From the NCBI GenBank assembly GCA_964036155.1, contig OZ038422.1, positions 71,323,201 through 71,387,200 on the forward strand: a stretch of DNA of 64,000 nucleotides, given 5' to 3'. The notes beneath the pieces are model-generated. The model was not told where the DNA came from and did no database searches. It saw nothing but the letters and a program-made list of their open reading frames with translations. Positions 1-11,600 of this stretch are shown here, piece by piece; the first letter of the stretch is position 1; each line of letters opens with the position of its first letter. Made by a program: the position numbers and the translations under genes. Origin of the DNA: Diploscapter coronatus. Lineage: Eukaryota > Nematoda > Chromadorea > Rhabditida > Rhabditidae.

Positions 1-6
1 CTTCAG

Positions 7-2141
7 GCTGGATGATCACGAAGAACTCCTATCAATTCGGCTATCCAAGCACGTACCCACTCACAGCTTATGCGCATAAGCCTGTGACAATCGGTATGCA
101 GGTTAAAAGCTTAAAAATTATCGTAAACACCTTAGGCGGCATCGGTTGGTGGTGGCTGCTCTGGCTTATTATTCCGCTGCTCATTCTGCTCTGTCTCTGC
201 TGTCTTCTGCCGTTGCTCTTCTGGTTGTACAAGCGAAGACGAAATGAGTAGGATCATTGGGGATTTATTGAATTCGTTCTTTTTTCATTCACATGTTCAT
301 GATCATTTTGACAATATGCCAAGTAGCGTTGCAAACAACTCGTTTTACATAAACAATCTGGAAGCTCGAACATTAAGACACGACGGTACGCTACTGCATG
401 TCAAATTTTCAGAAAATGACAACTCAATCTTCAAAGATTTAGGAATATGAACACTTTCCTGAATATTGAAAACCATGCAGTCATATTCTAGAGATATCAT
501 TCCATATCGCGCTTTCGTCTTTTTTTCGGAAGGATAATTCCTCTTAATATTTTGCGCAAGGATCCAAATTACCGCAACTTAGTATTAGAGCTTTTCTTAT
601 AAATTTCCATCGATTTTATGCAATATTCAATTTTAGAAAGGCGGCAGCCATCACAACAGTTACTCCAGCACACGTTGCCAGTCGCGATGTTGGAGTCGCG
701 ACTGACTTGCACCACGAGAAAGAAGAAGGACTAGTCAGCGCCATGGCTGCTAATGCAGGTTGCAAAGACTGAAGCGCAGGCTTGTTGAAAATGATCGGAT
801 CGATAAAATTCCTAATCTGATCTGATTGAATTTTCTAAAGTTTCCATCGGATTGCATTAGTTGCGACCTTTTCGATCCGCCAACAAGCCTGGACAGAAGA
901 GAAATGATCATATCCTAAAGAGTTCAGTTATGGACAGCAATGAACATGAACGAAGAAAGTACCATCACGAGCATCACGAGGAAGGCTTCCAAGCGATCGA
1001 GCCGGCGGTAGTATTCGGACAATTTCTAGATAATGAAAAGAGTGCTTCAGGTAATGGTGGATGAATCATTCACACACGAAATTCGGGAAACCTTCACAAC
1101 TGAAGAGCAGCACTCGCCGCCGAGGGAAAGAAATAGGTAAAGTTAAACGTTAGTTTTCTGAGAAGATTCTAGGATTGCACTTTTGAATCTGATAGTGCAT
1201 TCGGGCTCAGACTTGGCAGAGATTAGCCGTGAAATTGGATTGATGAGAATGACCGAGATTGACTGAGCACAGTCAATTTTCGTACGGTGAAACGGGTTTA
1301 ACTCAGACCGAAAAGTGATCTTCTAGGAGCTACGACGGAAGAGGTGGCTTCTATCAGCATTATCAGCAGAATAGTCGCGATGGCGGTCGAACTCATGGGC
1401 ACTCATCTCGCCGTCGCTCCCATAGTGCTGGTACGTCTTCGTATCCTTCATTTGTCGTCCACGAGGAGCGCATTCGCGAAGGATGGGATCGACATCATCC
1501 GCCTACGTAATGCCCGTGATGCTCTTATCTGTTTAATTATGAATTTTCAGCCGCGATCTCGCATGTTCAAGCAGTCATCAGCACACTGCTACAGCTTCGG
1601 CGGCAACTTCAGCCGCGAGAAGCAACGACTTCCGTCAGAGTTACCGAAATTACGCCTATGAAAGAGATATGGGCAAAGTGGAGCCGTTAGAAGGATTCGA
1701 CCAATTGGAAACGTGGTAGAGTTGATATGGACAAATTATTATTGCACTTGAAACATCTCATTCAGCCACAAAGAGTACTTCATCGACGATGAAGATGAAG
1801 TCGTGGAACGGGACGTCAAACGGACTCACACTTCAAGGTAAAACATTTTAAAGATTTGTAAGATTACACAAGTGTAGCTAGACCAAATCATACTTCAAAA
1901 ATACCTCGAAATTCACCTTCAATTGTTCTGTTTGATTTCAAATGAAAGTTTTGTGAGGTTGAATTTGAATTTAGAAGACTGCAGTTAAAAGCAAAAAAAA
2001 ACTCTGAACAATCATGCATTCAGGTTTAAAGCGGAAACCCGAGACTACGAAGAAGGCACTTCGAGCGATGGCAGCGAAAAATTCCGAGAAGATGAACACC
2101 ATCATCACGTCTACGCTCCTTCCAGGACTCATTTTGTCTGA
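7..2141 (+). CDS. 3' part of a single-pass membrane protein with a His/Arg/Ser-rich cytoplasmic tail
   Basis: Nine exons join in phase: 7-93, 136-247, 637-758, 928-1050, 1106-1136, 1327-1506, 1551-1715, 1766-1837 and 2024-2141 (TGA). The 5' end lies outside the window. About 336 residues are visible: a short ectodomain stub, one strongly hydrophobic segment starting GGIGWWWLLWLIIP with several cysteines, a YKRRR stop-transfer, then a tail of about 270 residues rich in His, Arg, Ser, Gly and Glu (for example HGHSSRRRSHSAG and EDEHHHHVYAPS). The topology suggests a type I protein with an intracellular disordered tail. The composition recalls the filaggrin-like tails described for the C. elegans attachment proteins MUA-3 and MUP-4, but that is a compositional guess only. 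The acceptor before 1106 (GAAG) is weak; the frame supports it. Confidence 0.72.
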
Positions 2142-2759
2142 TTATGAGTTCTTTCAGAGCCATTGCGAATCCTCTGAGCACAATTTTGGGTGCGAGAAGT
2201 CATGATTTTGCAGTAGCTCTTATTCTGCAAATATCAAAATGGATCTTGATTAACGATCTAATTGAAACTGTTTTGCAAATATCAAATAAGCGTATGAAAT
2301 TATTCCCATCAAGAATGCATCAGTTTACTTTTTGTTTGAGCGATTTACGTTTCATCTAAACGTCATTTTCTAGAGAATTTTTACTGCGGTGCCATTTTTC
2401 ACTTGCCTTATTCAACGTTCACATCCTTCAGATTTTACCTTTCTCATTTTGTCACTTTTCCATTGATTGAATACAATTCTAATTATGTCTTTCATATCGC
2501 CCCACCTGTCAAGTTTATCTCAAATTCTTCGAATTTTTATTTCCGTTTTCAATTGCCAATTGAAGAATAAAATATGTTAGGAATTAACATTTAAAATAAT
2601 ACCATCGAAATCGAGAAGTCACAACCTTCTCGATTTTTCGTTTGAAAAATTTTATTCCAGCGCAGACTTCTCAACTCGGCCCGCAAATCGACTTGTCGAG
2701 AAAATAGTGAGTCATATTGGGAGAGGAAAGAACATATCGTCTTTTTTCTCGAAACGAAA

Positions 2760-2980
2760 AACTATTCGTCACTTGACGAGAGAAGGCTGACAAATGATAG
2801 AAACCAGACAGTGGAAGGAACAAAGGCACTCTCGCTTGACATATGCGACGAAATGTCGATATCCACAGATTTTCACCGATAGCTTCGGTTTAATTACCCA
2901 AGTTTGAGGTATCAACAACGTTCTGACTCTTCGAAGAAAGTGGTCTAACGAAATTTTGGAACAGCCTTCCACAGGAGGGC
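2760..2980 (-). repeat. Dispersed fold-back repeat, copy A
   Basis: The reverse complement is nearly identical to 17310-17500 (shared core TCGAAGAGTCAGAACGTTG) and clearly related to 7762-7905. The three copies share a conserved potential reading frame around RRVRTLLIPQTWVIKPKLS, but copy C has a stop soon after it, so I read this as repeat DNA rather than a gene. Only one arm of the inverted repeat is obvious in this copy. Confidence 0.7.
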
Positions 2981-3189
2981 ATAAATGAAATAAATCATCG
3001 AACAAAAATCTGTGTCTGTGTCAGTCAAATAAATATTTGCAAAGTTTAGTGATTTCATATTTCAGAAGCTATTGAAATATTTCGTAACAATTCTGGTCAA
3101 GTGCTAAAGAATATAGATGGAGAGATAGGACAGTGTGCGACATAAGTTCACGAAACATTATATATACCCCTCAGAACTGACTTCTTTCA

Positions 3190-3275
3190 CTCGGTCTGGA
3201 ATCAGTGAGTTATCATTACCTTGAAACCCCTCATTGGTACAACTCGACCAGTGTTTTTACCATTTTAAAAGGCTT
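3190..3275 (+). repeat. Dispersed repeat, first of a pair
   Basis: About 80 bp align with 7468-7545 in the same orientation. Both contain CATTGGTACAACT(C/T)GACC and end near CCATTTTAAA. The function is unknown. It lies near a fold-back copy in both places, so it may be a further segment of the same element. Confidence 0.55.
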
Positions 3276-3479
3276 ATAAGAACAGCGCAATCTATACTTT
3301 TCTAATCGTACGCATTATTGCAGAATGGGCGTGGCTTATCATTTTGGGAATGATAAGAACCCATAGAAACTCCAGAATGTTCCAGAAACAAGCAAAACAG
3401 AACTAACAAATGTCTTTACAAGAAAAAGGGTTTCTGATTGTCGTCTTCAGAAACTCATATCTTTGGTTATACTGATCCC

Positions 3480-3610
3480 TTTTTCATGAGGCTTTTTGCT
3501 ATAAGCTTGATTAGCCCATCAGATTTTGAGAAAAAATACTTTCATAACTCTGCCTTTATATCGAGAATATCACTTGCGCCCTCTACATATAAATCTTTAA
3601 ATTTGATCTT
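3480..3610 (+). repeat. Dispersed repeat, paired with 41935-42060
   Basis: This segment and 41935-42060 share an ordered series of words: TTTTTTGCTATAA, then GATTAG(C/T)CCAT, then AGATTTTGAGAAAAAA, then an imperfect match to the end. The orientation is the same. It looks like a diverged interspersed repeat, with no coding content. Confidence 0.5.
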
Positions 3611-4200
3611 TGCTGTTGTGAAATCAAAATTACGAAATGTTCTGATTGAGCGACAGTGATTTAATGAGACCTTTCAATTTTACTAAATTCAGCATTCTAA
3701 ACTTTCAAATGCAGATGATAATACTTTGCAGGTATTGATATTTGAGTAGACTAAGATCAGTGGCATTTAAATTTCGTTAAAGTCATCATTACTGCATATT
3801 TGATTTGATATTAAAACGATTAATTTCAATAGACACCATTAATCGAGAAATTCCATTTGTCGATCTGCAAAATGGATGAACTTTATATTTTACCTGTCTT
3901 TTTCGATTAAATGGTTCTTTTCTGTGCATAAATAATAAATAAGCCTTAAAAATCGTCTGTCCCTTGAATCCCATCGACTATAAAGACTGGTGAGTAGACT
4001 CTTTTGAATGATAAAATTCAAGTTATGCTCGTATCAGTCAGGGTTAACTTTATTTAGAAAAATGATAATTTAACCTGTCAAAACAATTTTCAAGATATTT
4101 TATCTAAACCTACATTCATTTCAGAAAATTTCTTGTTGTGCGAAATAGTTATTAGCTCTGATAAATCTTCTTATATCGATTTATAGCAAATAGTATCAAT

Positions 4201-6642
4201 ATGGAAGCTACTACTGAAGGTGATCATATTATTAAAATTTAAAGATTGTTCATGATTTTACTAAAAAATTACGGAGTTCTAGAATTGTCGCAACATTTCC
4301 AAGAAAGCGTTGTGTCATTTTAATGTTGCGATGTTGTGTCGTTGTGATAATTCCAAATCGTCAAAATTGCAAAGCCTAATAAAAGGTTTCAGCTAGCAAT
4401 ACATCTATAAAACTAGCAGAAGGTCTTCTTGTCGCATTTTTATGTTCTGGAATACCTGCTTTAATACTACAAATTTTAATGGCATATTCCATTCGCATTA
4501 CTGATAAAAAACGAGAGGTAAGTCATTTTATTTTTGTAGTAAAATTTGTTTATTGCAAGCAGTAAATATTAATTGATATTAATTATCAATTTAAAACTAT
4601 TTTATCTAGAGTAAACTTCTTTTTCGATGATAAAACTAGTCTTTAATTTCTGCAATATTTTCCTAGTAATACTTGCCATTAAAATGTGAGATCTGGGAAT
4701 GTTATCAAAGACCGTTGTGACATATGTACTTGTTTAAAATGGCTATTGAGTAGAAGAATTAAATGATATTAAGAAATGGTGCGAAGAAAATAAGAAAGAC
4801 TATAAACGTCTTTCATCGCACCATTCAAAATAAATGACGAAAATTCTAAAACTGTCTACCTTTTTACTTAATAATAATTCGACTATACTTTCAAATTATT
4901 GGTCTCAGGCGCCACATTATCCGATAATAGCCAAATTTCGTGCATTTTCATATCTGTTCATCTTTATTTCGATTGTTATATTTTTTATATTCGTATGGAT
5001 GTCAGTATATTTAAATATAGACTTAAACGGCAAGTACATAACGTATTACAAACTATCTTTTTACTAAGAGTTCTTAATCTTTTTCTTACATGTTCTTAAC
5101 AATAAGACTGAGTTATTTTAAAAGTGCTAGTATTAATTACTTCATCATTCTATACAGGTTCGAACGATAGAAACTCCTCTAAAACTCTATTAGGTTGAGT
5201 AAGTTATATACATATATTTTATTTTAGGAAATACATTAATTGCGGGGTACTTTCTTGTTGAAGCGATAATTACTGGTATCATGGGTTTATTTTCTTTCTT
5301 TGTATTGGCACCATTTATTTGCTACTCATTATCACTATTGAATATATGCCTAATCTTACAAAGATATGCATTGCTGTATAAAAGTGAAACACTTACAAAA
5401 ATTCTGACCAAGTAGGTTTCAGTGTGAAGCATCGGCTTAAAATAGAATTATATGACTAGGGAGGGATCAAGGGTAGACCGAAATTTTATTTTCAAAATTG
5501 CGGAACCGAAACCAGAATTCCGGCCTACCCTTGGGAGGAATAATAAAAATAACTTTTCTACTGAAATTCAAAATGTAGTGCATTTTATTTAGGACTCATG
5601 ATGATAATACTCTATTTTAATCAAAAATTTAGAAACTATCTGCATAAAACCATTTCGATTGTTTTAATCTTCAGCAGCATTATTTCAGCTATTCAAGCAG
5701 CAATGATTTGCGAAATTTTCTTTTTTAAACGTGATTATTCATATGTAAGATATGTGCAGGTTAGTGAATAATATATCGTAAAATAATTGATTATTAAATT
5801 TATTCTTAGCTAATTGGTATGAGCATCGATACATGTGCACTTCTTTCGACATTGGCATATTTTGCATTTTATCATAAGTTTCAAAGCCTCGCAGAATTAT
5901 CAAGCCGAAATTATGGGTCAGAGAATCGACGAATTCTATATCAGATGATGCCGTTTGCTTGCCAGCATGTAATATTTTGTCATTCTTTGTGAAAAGTTTC
6001 CGTAAAGCCTCTAATTGAAATCCCGTGGTTTTTAGTTTTAACCTATTCTCGGAAAATTCGCAATTTTCAATCGATCTTATCTCGTCATCTTGTGATCGTA
6101 GAAACACGGTCAAAAGTAAAAAAAAAACCCTCACACGCTCTAAAAATATTATATTAACTACTTCTTTAGATGATTTGAGTTGGGGTAATGTGTAGATTTG
6201 ACATTTTGTAGAAAGTGCGTCTATTTTAGGGGATTTCAACTGAAGGTTTTTACGTTATGTAAAAAGATGTATTATTTAGATTTTATCTCTATTATTAACT
6301 ACCTGCAGTTTATTTCAATATGAACAATCCTTGGCTGACTCTGTATTTCTCAAAAGTTATTTTAAAAGCGGGAACCTAGTGTTTATATTCATTTATAGTA
6401 TTATAAAATTGCTCGATGCATATTTGTGGTCGATAACGATACCACTCTCATTTTTAATTTCTAGCCCTACCAGACGAAAAGCTATAATCAATCTGTTTCG
6501 CATTCGGTGAGAAATTAACGTTCCTAAGGAATTTTATTACGAAATAAACATTCTGTTTAGGAGAAAAAAACAAATTTCACCACAATCGCTCGTCCAAGTC
6601 TCGAGTGTGGGGCGGTCAACAATGGCTCAAGTTTCGTCGTAG
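4201..6642 (+). CDS. Seven-transmembrane chemoreceptor (Sra-superfamily-like)
   Basis: Exons 4201-4219, 4393-4517, 4909-5029, 5228-5383, 5593-5759, 5810-5968, 6280-6506 and 6561-6642 join in frame. The protein starts MEATTEASNTSIKLAEG and has about seven hydrophobic segments, an SRNYGSENRRILYQMMP motif before TM6, and ISSPTRRKAIINLF after TM7, a typical nematode chemoreceptor ending. It is homologous to the receptor at 42889-44628 (YLLQMMPIACHH and SPERRRSIIDFF in equivalent places, with the same intron position after the CH/HH codon). It is probably a plasma-membrane receptor of sensory neurons. The third intron needs a GC donor (5030, GCAAGT) to keep frame, and the donor after 5383 is a frame-based choice. 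Family assignment below the superfamily is uncertain. Confidence 0.75.
5469..5532. repeat. Short hairpin with 12-bp inverted ends
   Basis: AAGGGTAGACCG and CGGCCTACCCTT are inverted copies with one mismatch, 64 bp end to end, inside a receptor intron. It is MITE-like, but no target-site duplication is clear. Confidence 0.4.
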
Positions 6643-6986
6643 GCATAAAGTCCTAATATATGATTCTATTATTTTATTCTTATCCGTTGTAATCTTTCAT
6701 CCACAAGTAAATTTATCAATTTTAAATATCGTCAGTCGATGATTTTTTATACACTAAAATTGAATAAATACACCTGTCCATTCGCATGATTTTACATTAG
6801 TGTTTACTTCTAGAACGTATCCGAAGCAAATAGAATAACATCTGTAATTTTGCAAAAATAATCGATCACAAGACTCATAAGATCGAAGTTCTCCATTTTA
6901 TGTGTCGAATAACTTGAAATTTACAGGATATTCACAAAATTGTGCTACAATCTAATTTACTATTGTTTCAGGATATCGAATTTGAA

Positions 6987-7460
6987 ATGAATGTCAATCA
7001 TTCGAAGGCTGTTCAAGATTCGATTACGAATCCTCAATATGGTAATTTATTATCAAACGACAATACATGTTGAATTATTATTTGGTTTTTCTAGGTTCAA
7101 TGTCACTCAAAAATCTATCATTTATGTTTGAATTGATGCTTTATTTTCACTTGTTGCCAGTTATTGCAATTCCTTCGATATTTATGCAAATTTGAATGAC
7201 ATATTCGATTCGTATGTTAGACAAGAAAATGATATTAGTTTCAATGATATCAATTGTTGTAATATTCTTAATTCAAGCGAAGCAACAAAATGGGTCTTTT
7301 CAGGGAAAGAACTTTGTTCTGTCTTTCAAATAAAATCTTATTTATGAAAAAATTAGCAAGAGTAATGATTTTGCAACTTCAGGCTCCTTATTATCCGATA
7401 TTGCTGCAATTTCAAAGGTTCACTTATTTTATGATCTTTTTTATATTTGAATCCCAATTG
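6987..7460 (+). pseudogene. Decayed, truncated duplicate of the upstream chemoreceptor
   Basis: The region begins ATGAATGTCAATCATTCG, then an intron, then a segment parallel to exon 2 of the gene at 4201 (MTYSIRMLDKK against MAYSIRITDKK). An in-frame TGA interrupts it just before that motif (near 7193). A further piece, APYYPILLQFQRFTYF (about 7383-7430), matches exon 3 of the intact gene (APHYPIIAKFRAFSYL). Nothing after TM2 is recognisable. This is a 3'-truncated tandem duplicate that has lost coding capacity. Confidence 0.7.
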
Positions 7461-7467
7461 TATTTGG

Positions 7468-7545
7468 TCCGGAATTAGTGAATTATCGTAAAATTGAAAC
7501 TTTTCATTGGTACAACTTGACCCTGTATTTTTTGTTCCATTTTAA
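7468..7545 (+). repeat. Dispersed repeat, second of a pair
   Basis: Matches 3190-3275 (shared CATTGGTACAACTTGACC-type core). It lies just after the receptor pseudogene. Confidence 0.5.
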
Positions 7546-7761
7546 ATGAATAATTATGCATTTACATGAGAGTAGTTTCTACATTAGTGATGAAAACAAA
7601 CGATACTCTTTGTCTAGTAATTTTATTTGTGCATTGGTGTGAACACTAGAACTATCTGAGTGAGTATGGATTTTCCCTATAAGATGGAAACTCATTTGAA
7701 TAATTTTGACACATCTAAATATTGATTATTTATGAATGAATTATTTTGCTTCCATTTGGAA

Positions 7762-8120
7762 GCGTTCCAAAATTTCGTTAGACCGCTTCTTTCGAAGAGT
7801 CAGAACGTTGTTGATACCTCAAACTTGGGTAATTAAACCGAAGCTATCGATGAAGCATGGATTATATCGACACTTTGCGCTGTATTCCAAGCTAGAACGT
7901 TTCCTATTTGTGTTTCTTTTCCTCTTCAGCGAAAGACTATCTGACAATTGACTAGAGAAGGCTGACAAATGATAGAAACCAAACAGCGAGAGGAACAAGT
8001 GCACTCTTGACTGAGATATGCCACAAGACCTGCATATCTTCTGAATTTCGTCATCTTCGGTTTAGTTACCCGAACTCGAGGTGACTAACATTGGGTCCTT
8101 CGGAAGAAGTGATCTAGACA
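7762..8120. repeat. Fold-back repeat, copy B (both arms)
   Basis: The left arm (about 7762-7905) reads CGAAGAGTCAGAACGTTG then CTTGGGTAATTAAACCGAAG. The right arm (about 7945-8120) is a diverged inverted copy (CTTCGGTTTAGTTACCCGAA, then TCCTTCGGAAGAAGTG). Copy A matches the right arm in its given orientation, so the unit is a roughly 360-bp inverted repeat. A non-autonomous transposon is likely; target duplications were not found. Confidence 0.6.
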
Positions 8121-8632
8121 AATGTTCCCGCGTGATTTAAGGAAAGTTCCCACATCAATTACAATGTTTTAGTAACTTGCAGAACTACGCGTGATTCATT
8201 TCTAAATATTCCCCAATTCCAAGCACGAGGAGGACATTAATTCTCGAAGTGGATGAGTCAAAACGAAGGGCTTGTGATCTGAACGGAAGAATTTTTAAAA
8301 ATTACAGCAAATCGGTTAGAATCGCTCAGCAAACAGGAGCACCACACTCGAGTTTCGGCTTCGAAAGTTTGGCCAAAGATTTGTCAGCGATATCTCTAAT
8401 CATAACGAAGGATAGCGTTCGGTAACGCGCTGACATATTTCGAAACAACTTTCCATTTTGATAAACGCATTTTTATAGAAATCTACCAAAGTTGCAATTA
8501 ATCTACTCCGAGTGCTGGATAAAAGAAGAACAAACCCCAACTGCAATCTCGAGAATGCGATACAGAAAAATTGAAGATTTTAGTTTTTTAATTTTTCAAC
8601 ATTTTCTTTCTGAAAACTTAGCCCTATTTAGG

Positions 8633-11600
8633 ATGAACTGGAGAATTGTACCTTGTTGTTGCCTGATATTTTATTTCTCCAACTCTAATTTTGTTCAAGC
8701 TGATGAAAACACGGCCAATTTGGACAACCTATCTGCAGAGGATTGGTGCATTTTCGAACATCGAAGAATCAGAAACGACAAAGAAACTCCCAAAAGAGCT
8801 TTGAAAGCGAACCTCGGATTTGGGTGGGATGACTTGCAAAAGAAAATCCGACTGCCTGTATCTTCGCTGAATTTCTTGGAATGTAAACTGACGGCTGACA
8901 ACTCCCATATAATTCCAGACGGAGTACATTCAATCGTTCTGGATCGAGAAAGTACAGCAACTTCAAAAACAAACAGCAGACAGAACTTCGAGATAGGAAC
9001 TGAAACGGAGGATGAAATACCGAGTGGATTCAGCATTCCATCCATTTTTTCGACGCTACCAATTTCTCTGCCTTTCATCGAACTGAATAGTTTCTATAGC
9101 GGTGTCGATTACGGCAATTTAGCAACGAATGCGTCGCTACTCAATTCCAAGCACGTATTCGAAAGCTATCATCTGCTATTCGACGTCAGCGATTTGCATT
9201 TGACAGACTCTTTCCGTGAAGCAATAAATGAATTGGCAATTGCAATGCAGTCAAATCAGGTACTGTTTCGTATAGGTTTTTCATTTTCTAGCCTTACTGA
9301 ATTTTTTTCAAAGTCAAAATTTTCATAGCCGAAATAGGAGTAGAAGTTAGTAAAAATCCTCAAAATCGACCTTAAGGATCCGAAAGAATCTTTAGAAATT
9401 TCATGAGTGAAATTTGCACATGAAAAAATGGCAGAATCTTTGAAGCTTCAATTCATTTTATCTAAAGTCGAAATTTCTAAAAACAATTCGAAGATGAAGG
9501 CTCGTTCACCCAAATCTGGACATTTATGAATTTGTACATTTTTCAAGTGCACGAGGAAAAATATAGTTGCCAAAATATCCATTTCACGGTTTTCAGGAGC
9601 AGAAGGTTGAATACTTGTCACAAACAGTAGTTCGTAACTACGGTACCCATCTAATCAACGAAGCAGTGATGGGGGCATTGGTCGAGAAGCAGGAATTAAA
9701 GGGCGTTGAAGAACGATTCATCGAAAAAACACAAAGATTGCTGGTGAAATCTGGGGTTGAGCAGAAGATTAAAACAGATCTTCCTTTTCCCATTACGGCA
9801 CAATCCGGAAGAAAGTCTGAGATCAACAAGCGAAGTGCAGTCACGAACTTCAATGATTCGCGCAGCAGGATCGTTTCGAAGAAGGGCGATATTAGCGAAA
9901 TCCCCGATGAGGATTCAAATGAGGTAAAAAATGAGACAATATTCTGAGTAAGAAAAATGTATTATTAGTAAATCGCATGCTTATCAGAGCTGCACGAAGT
10001 CGATTTTTTTTCTTTTTATTCTCTCTTTCTCTCTCCACGCTATGTATCAATTAGTTCGTTTTACTGTCTTCTCTAAAACTTCGAATTTTGAAGTTTTTCG
10101 AGGTTTTCGAGAAGACAGGAGAAAAGCAAAGTAGTCAATACACTACCGCGAGAAGAGAAGACAAAAAGAAAAAGACGAACTTCGACTTCGCGCAGCTCTG
10201 ATGCTTATCGAAAATGCTAGAGTAGAAATTATGTCATCATTTCAAAAAAGACAAGTCTTCTGCCGTTTTCAAGCAATTTCAAGCCTTCAACATATTCTTC
10301 GCAACATAATTTTTGAGACAATACATTACCTTTCAAATCTTCTCAAAAATTACAAGATAACTCTCGCCTTCGTATTTTCTCCATGTTTTAAACTTACATA
10401 TTTATGATGATAATGGAATGATATTTTAATCAGATCAAAAGAGTGATGAGATGATTGTATTTACATTCTAAATGACTAATTTTTCCAGGTTCGTCACAAA
10501 GTCGCCGATATCGCGGTTCTTAAGAACAATGCTCGCTTTCTGTGGCACGCCGTCACGCAGGATCACTTCCCCGAATTGGACATCCAAGTGCTGGACAAAA
10601 TTCGATCTTCGCTAGAGAACGCCGTCAAAACCTACTACAAAGCCAATGAGATTTCCGGGTGTCTGAATAAAGACGCAATAAATTACAAGCCACAGGTATA
10701 AAAAGCTTGAGAAAATTAAATTCAGTTAAAAGTTTAGAGGAGTAGTATTGTTATAGAGGAAAATTGTCTGAACATTTAGTCAAAATACAGAATTAACGAA
10801 ATCAATGTAAACGCTACTAATTTCAGGTGAACAAAGAGGATGGCAGCTGCGTTTTGATGGATACAGCTTCAATTTTCGGTGGAATACATCGAACCTGCAG
10901 CTTCAATGTTAGAGATTCTTCGAACCAAAACTTTCTGACCAAACTGTCCAACATGGTCAGTTCAAGTGCCCTAGATAAAGAGTCAGAAATGAGGTACTTT
11001 TCAAACTATTCAACCAGAGTTGTGAGCGAGATAGCTTCCATATGGTCAAGTGTTTTAACATAGAGATGCTTTGTTTCATTCTTCTATGCTTCGTTATATT
11101 ATATGACGGGGAATTACGAAATACGTAATGCCAACTTCAACGCACAATTCTATCATGCAACTAGATATTTAGTTTCATTTAAGATGTGCTCGAATGTCGA
11201 TAAAAAATCAGCTGACGAACAAATTATTCTGCCCCACCGGCTTCTCGTCCAACCTCGTGCACAGACAAAAAGTGACTCTCTACACAAATGGAAGCGCAGT
11301 CGATTTTACTTTGGATACATTTGCCTGCAGCCGACCATTAGCTAGTGGATATTTTGGAAGTCACGGCGTATTGTTTGGAGGCTTTTTCGAATTGGCAGTT
11401 GATGATGTCGACTATGAGGAGATGCAAAGTAAGATATGTTTTATTTTCTCTTTGCTCCGCATATTATTAACTTCTTATATTGCTGCTCGATAATTTTATC
11501 GTGATGAGAAGATTAGGCAGACATTTCGTGAATGGCAAAATCCTGAATCAAGTCTATGTATTTGAAAATTTCAAACATTTCTGATCAAAATGAAAACCCA

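Larger units (their letters stand above)
2142..4200. other. Intergenic stretch with dispersed repeats
   Basis: I see no gene here. A polyadenylation-type AATAAA near 2566 probably serves the gene ending at 2141. The rest is AT-rich and contains three segments that recur elsewhere in the window (2760-2980, 3190-3275 and 3480-3610). The short open frames here do not join into a recognisable protein. Confidence 0.6.

Noticed and set aside
5739..6239. 166-codon minus-strand open frame inside the first receptor
   Set aside because: Antisense to well-supported receptor exons; no recognisable product.
7819..8004. Open frame in the fold-back repeat as a gene
   Set aside because: Similarity across copies is at DNA level on both arms and the frames are interrupted.
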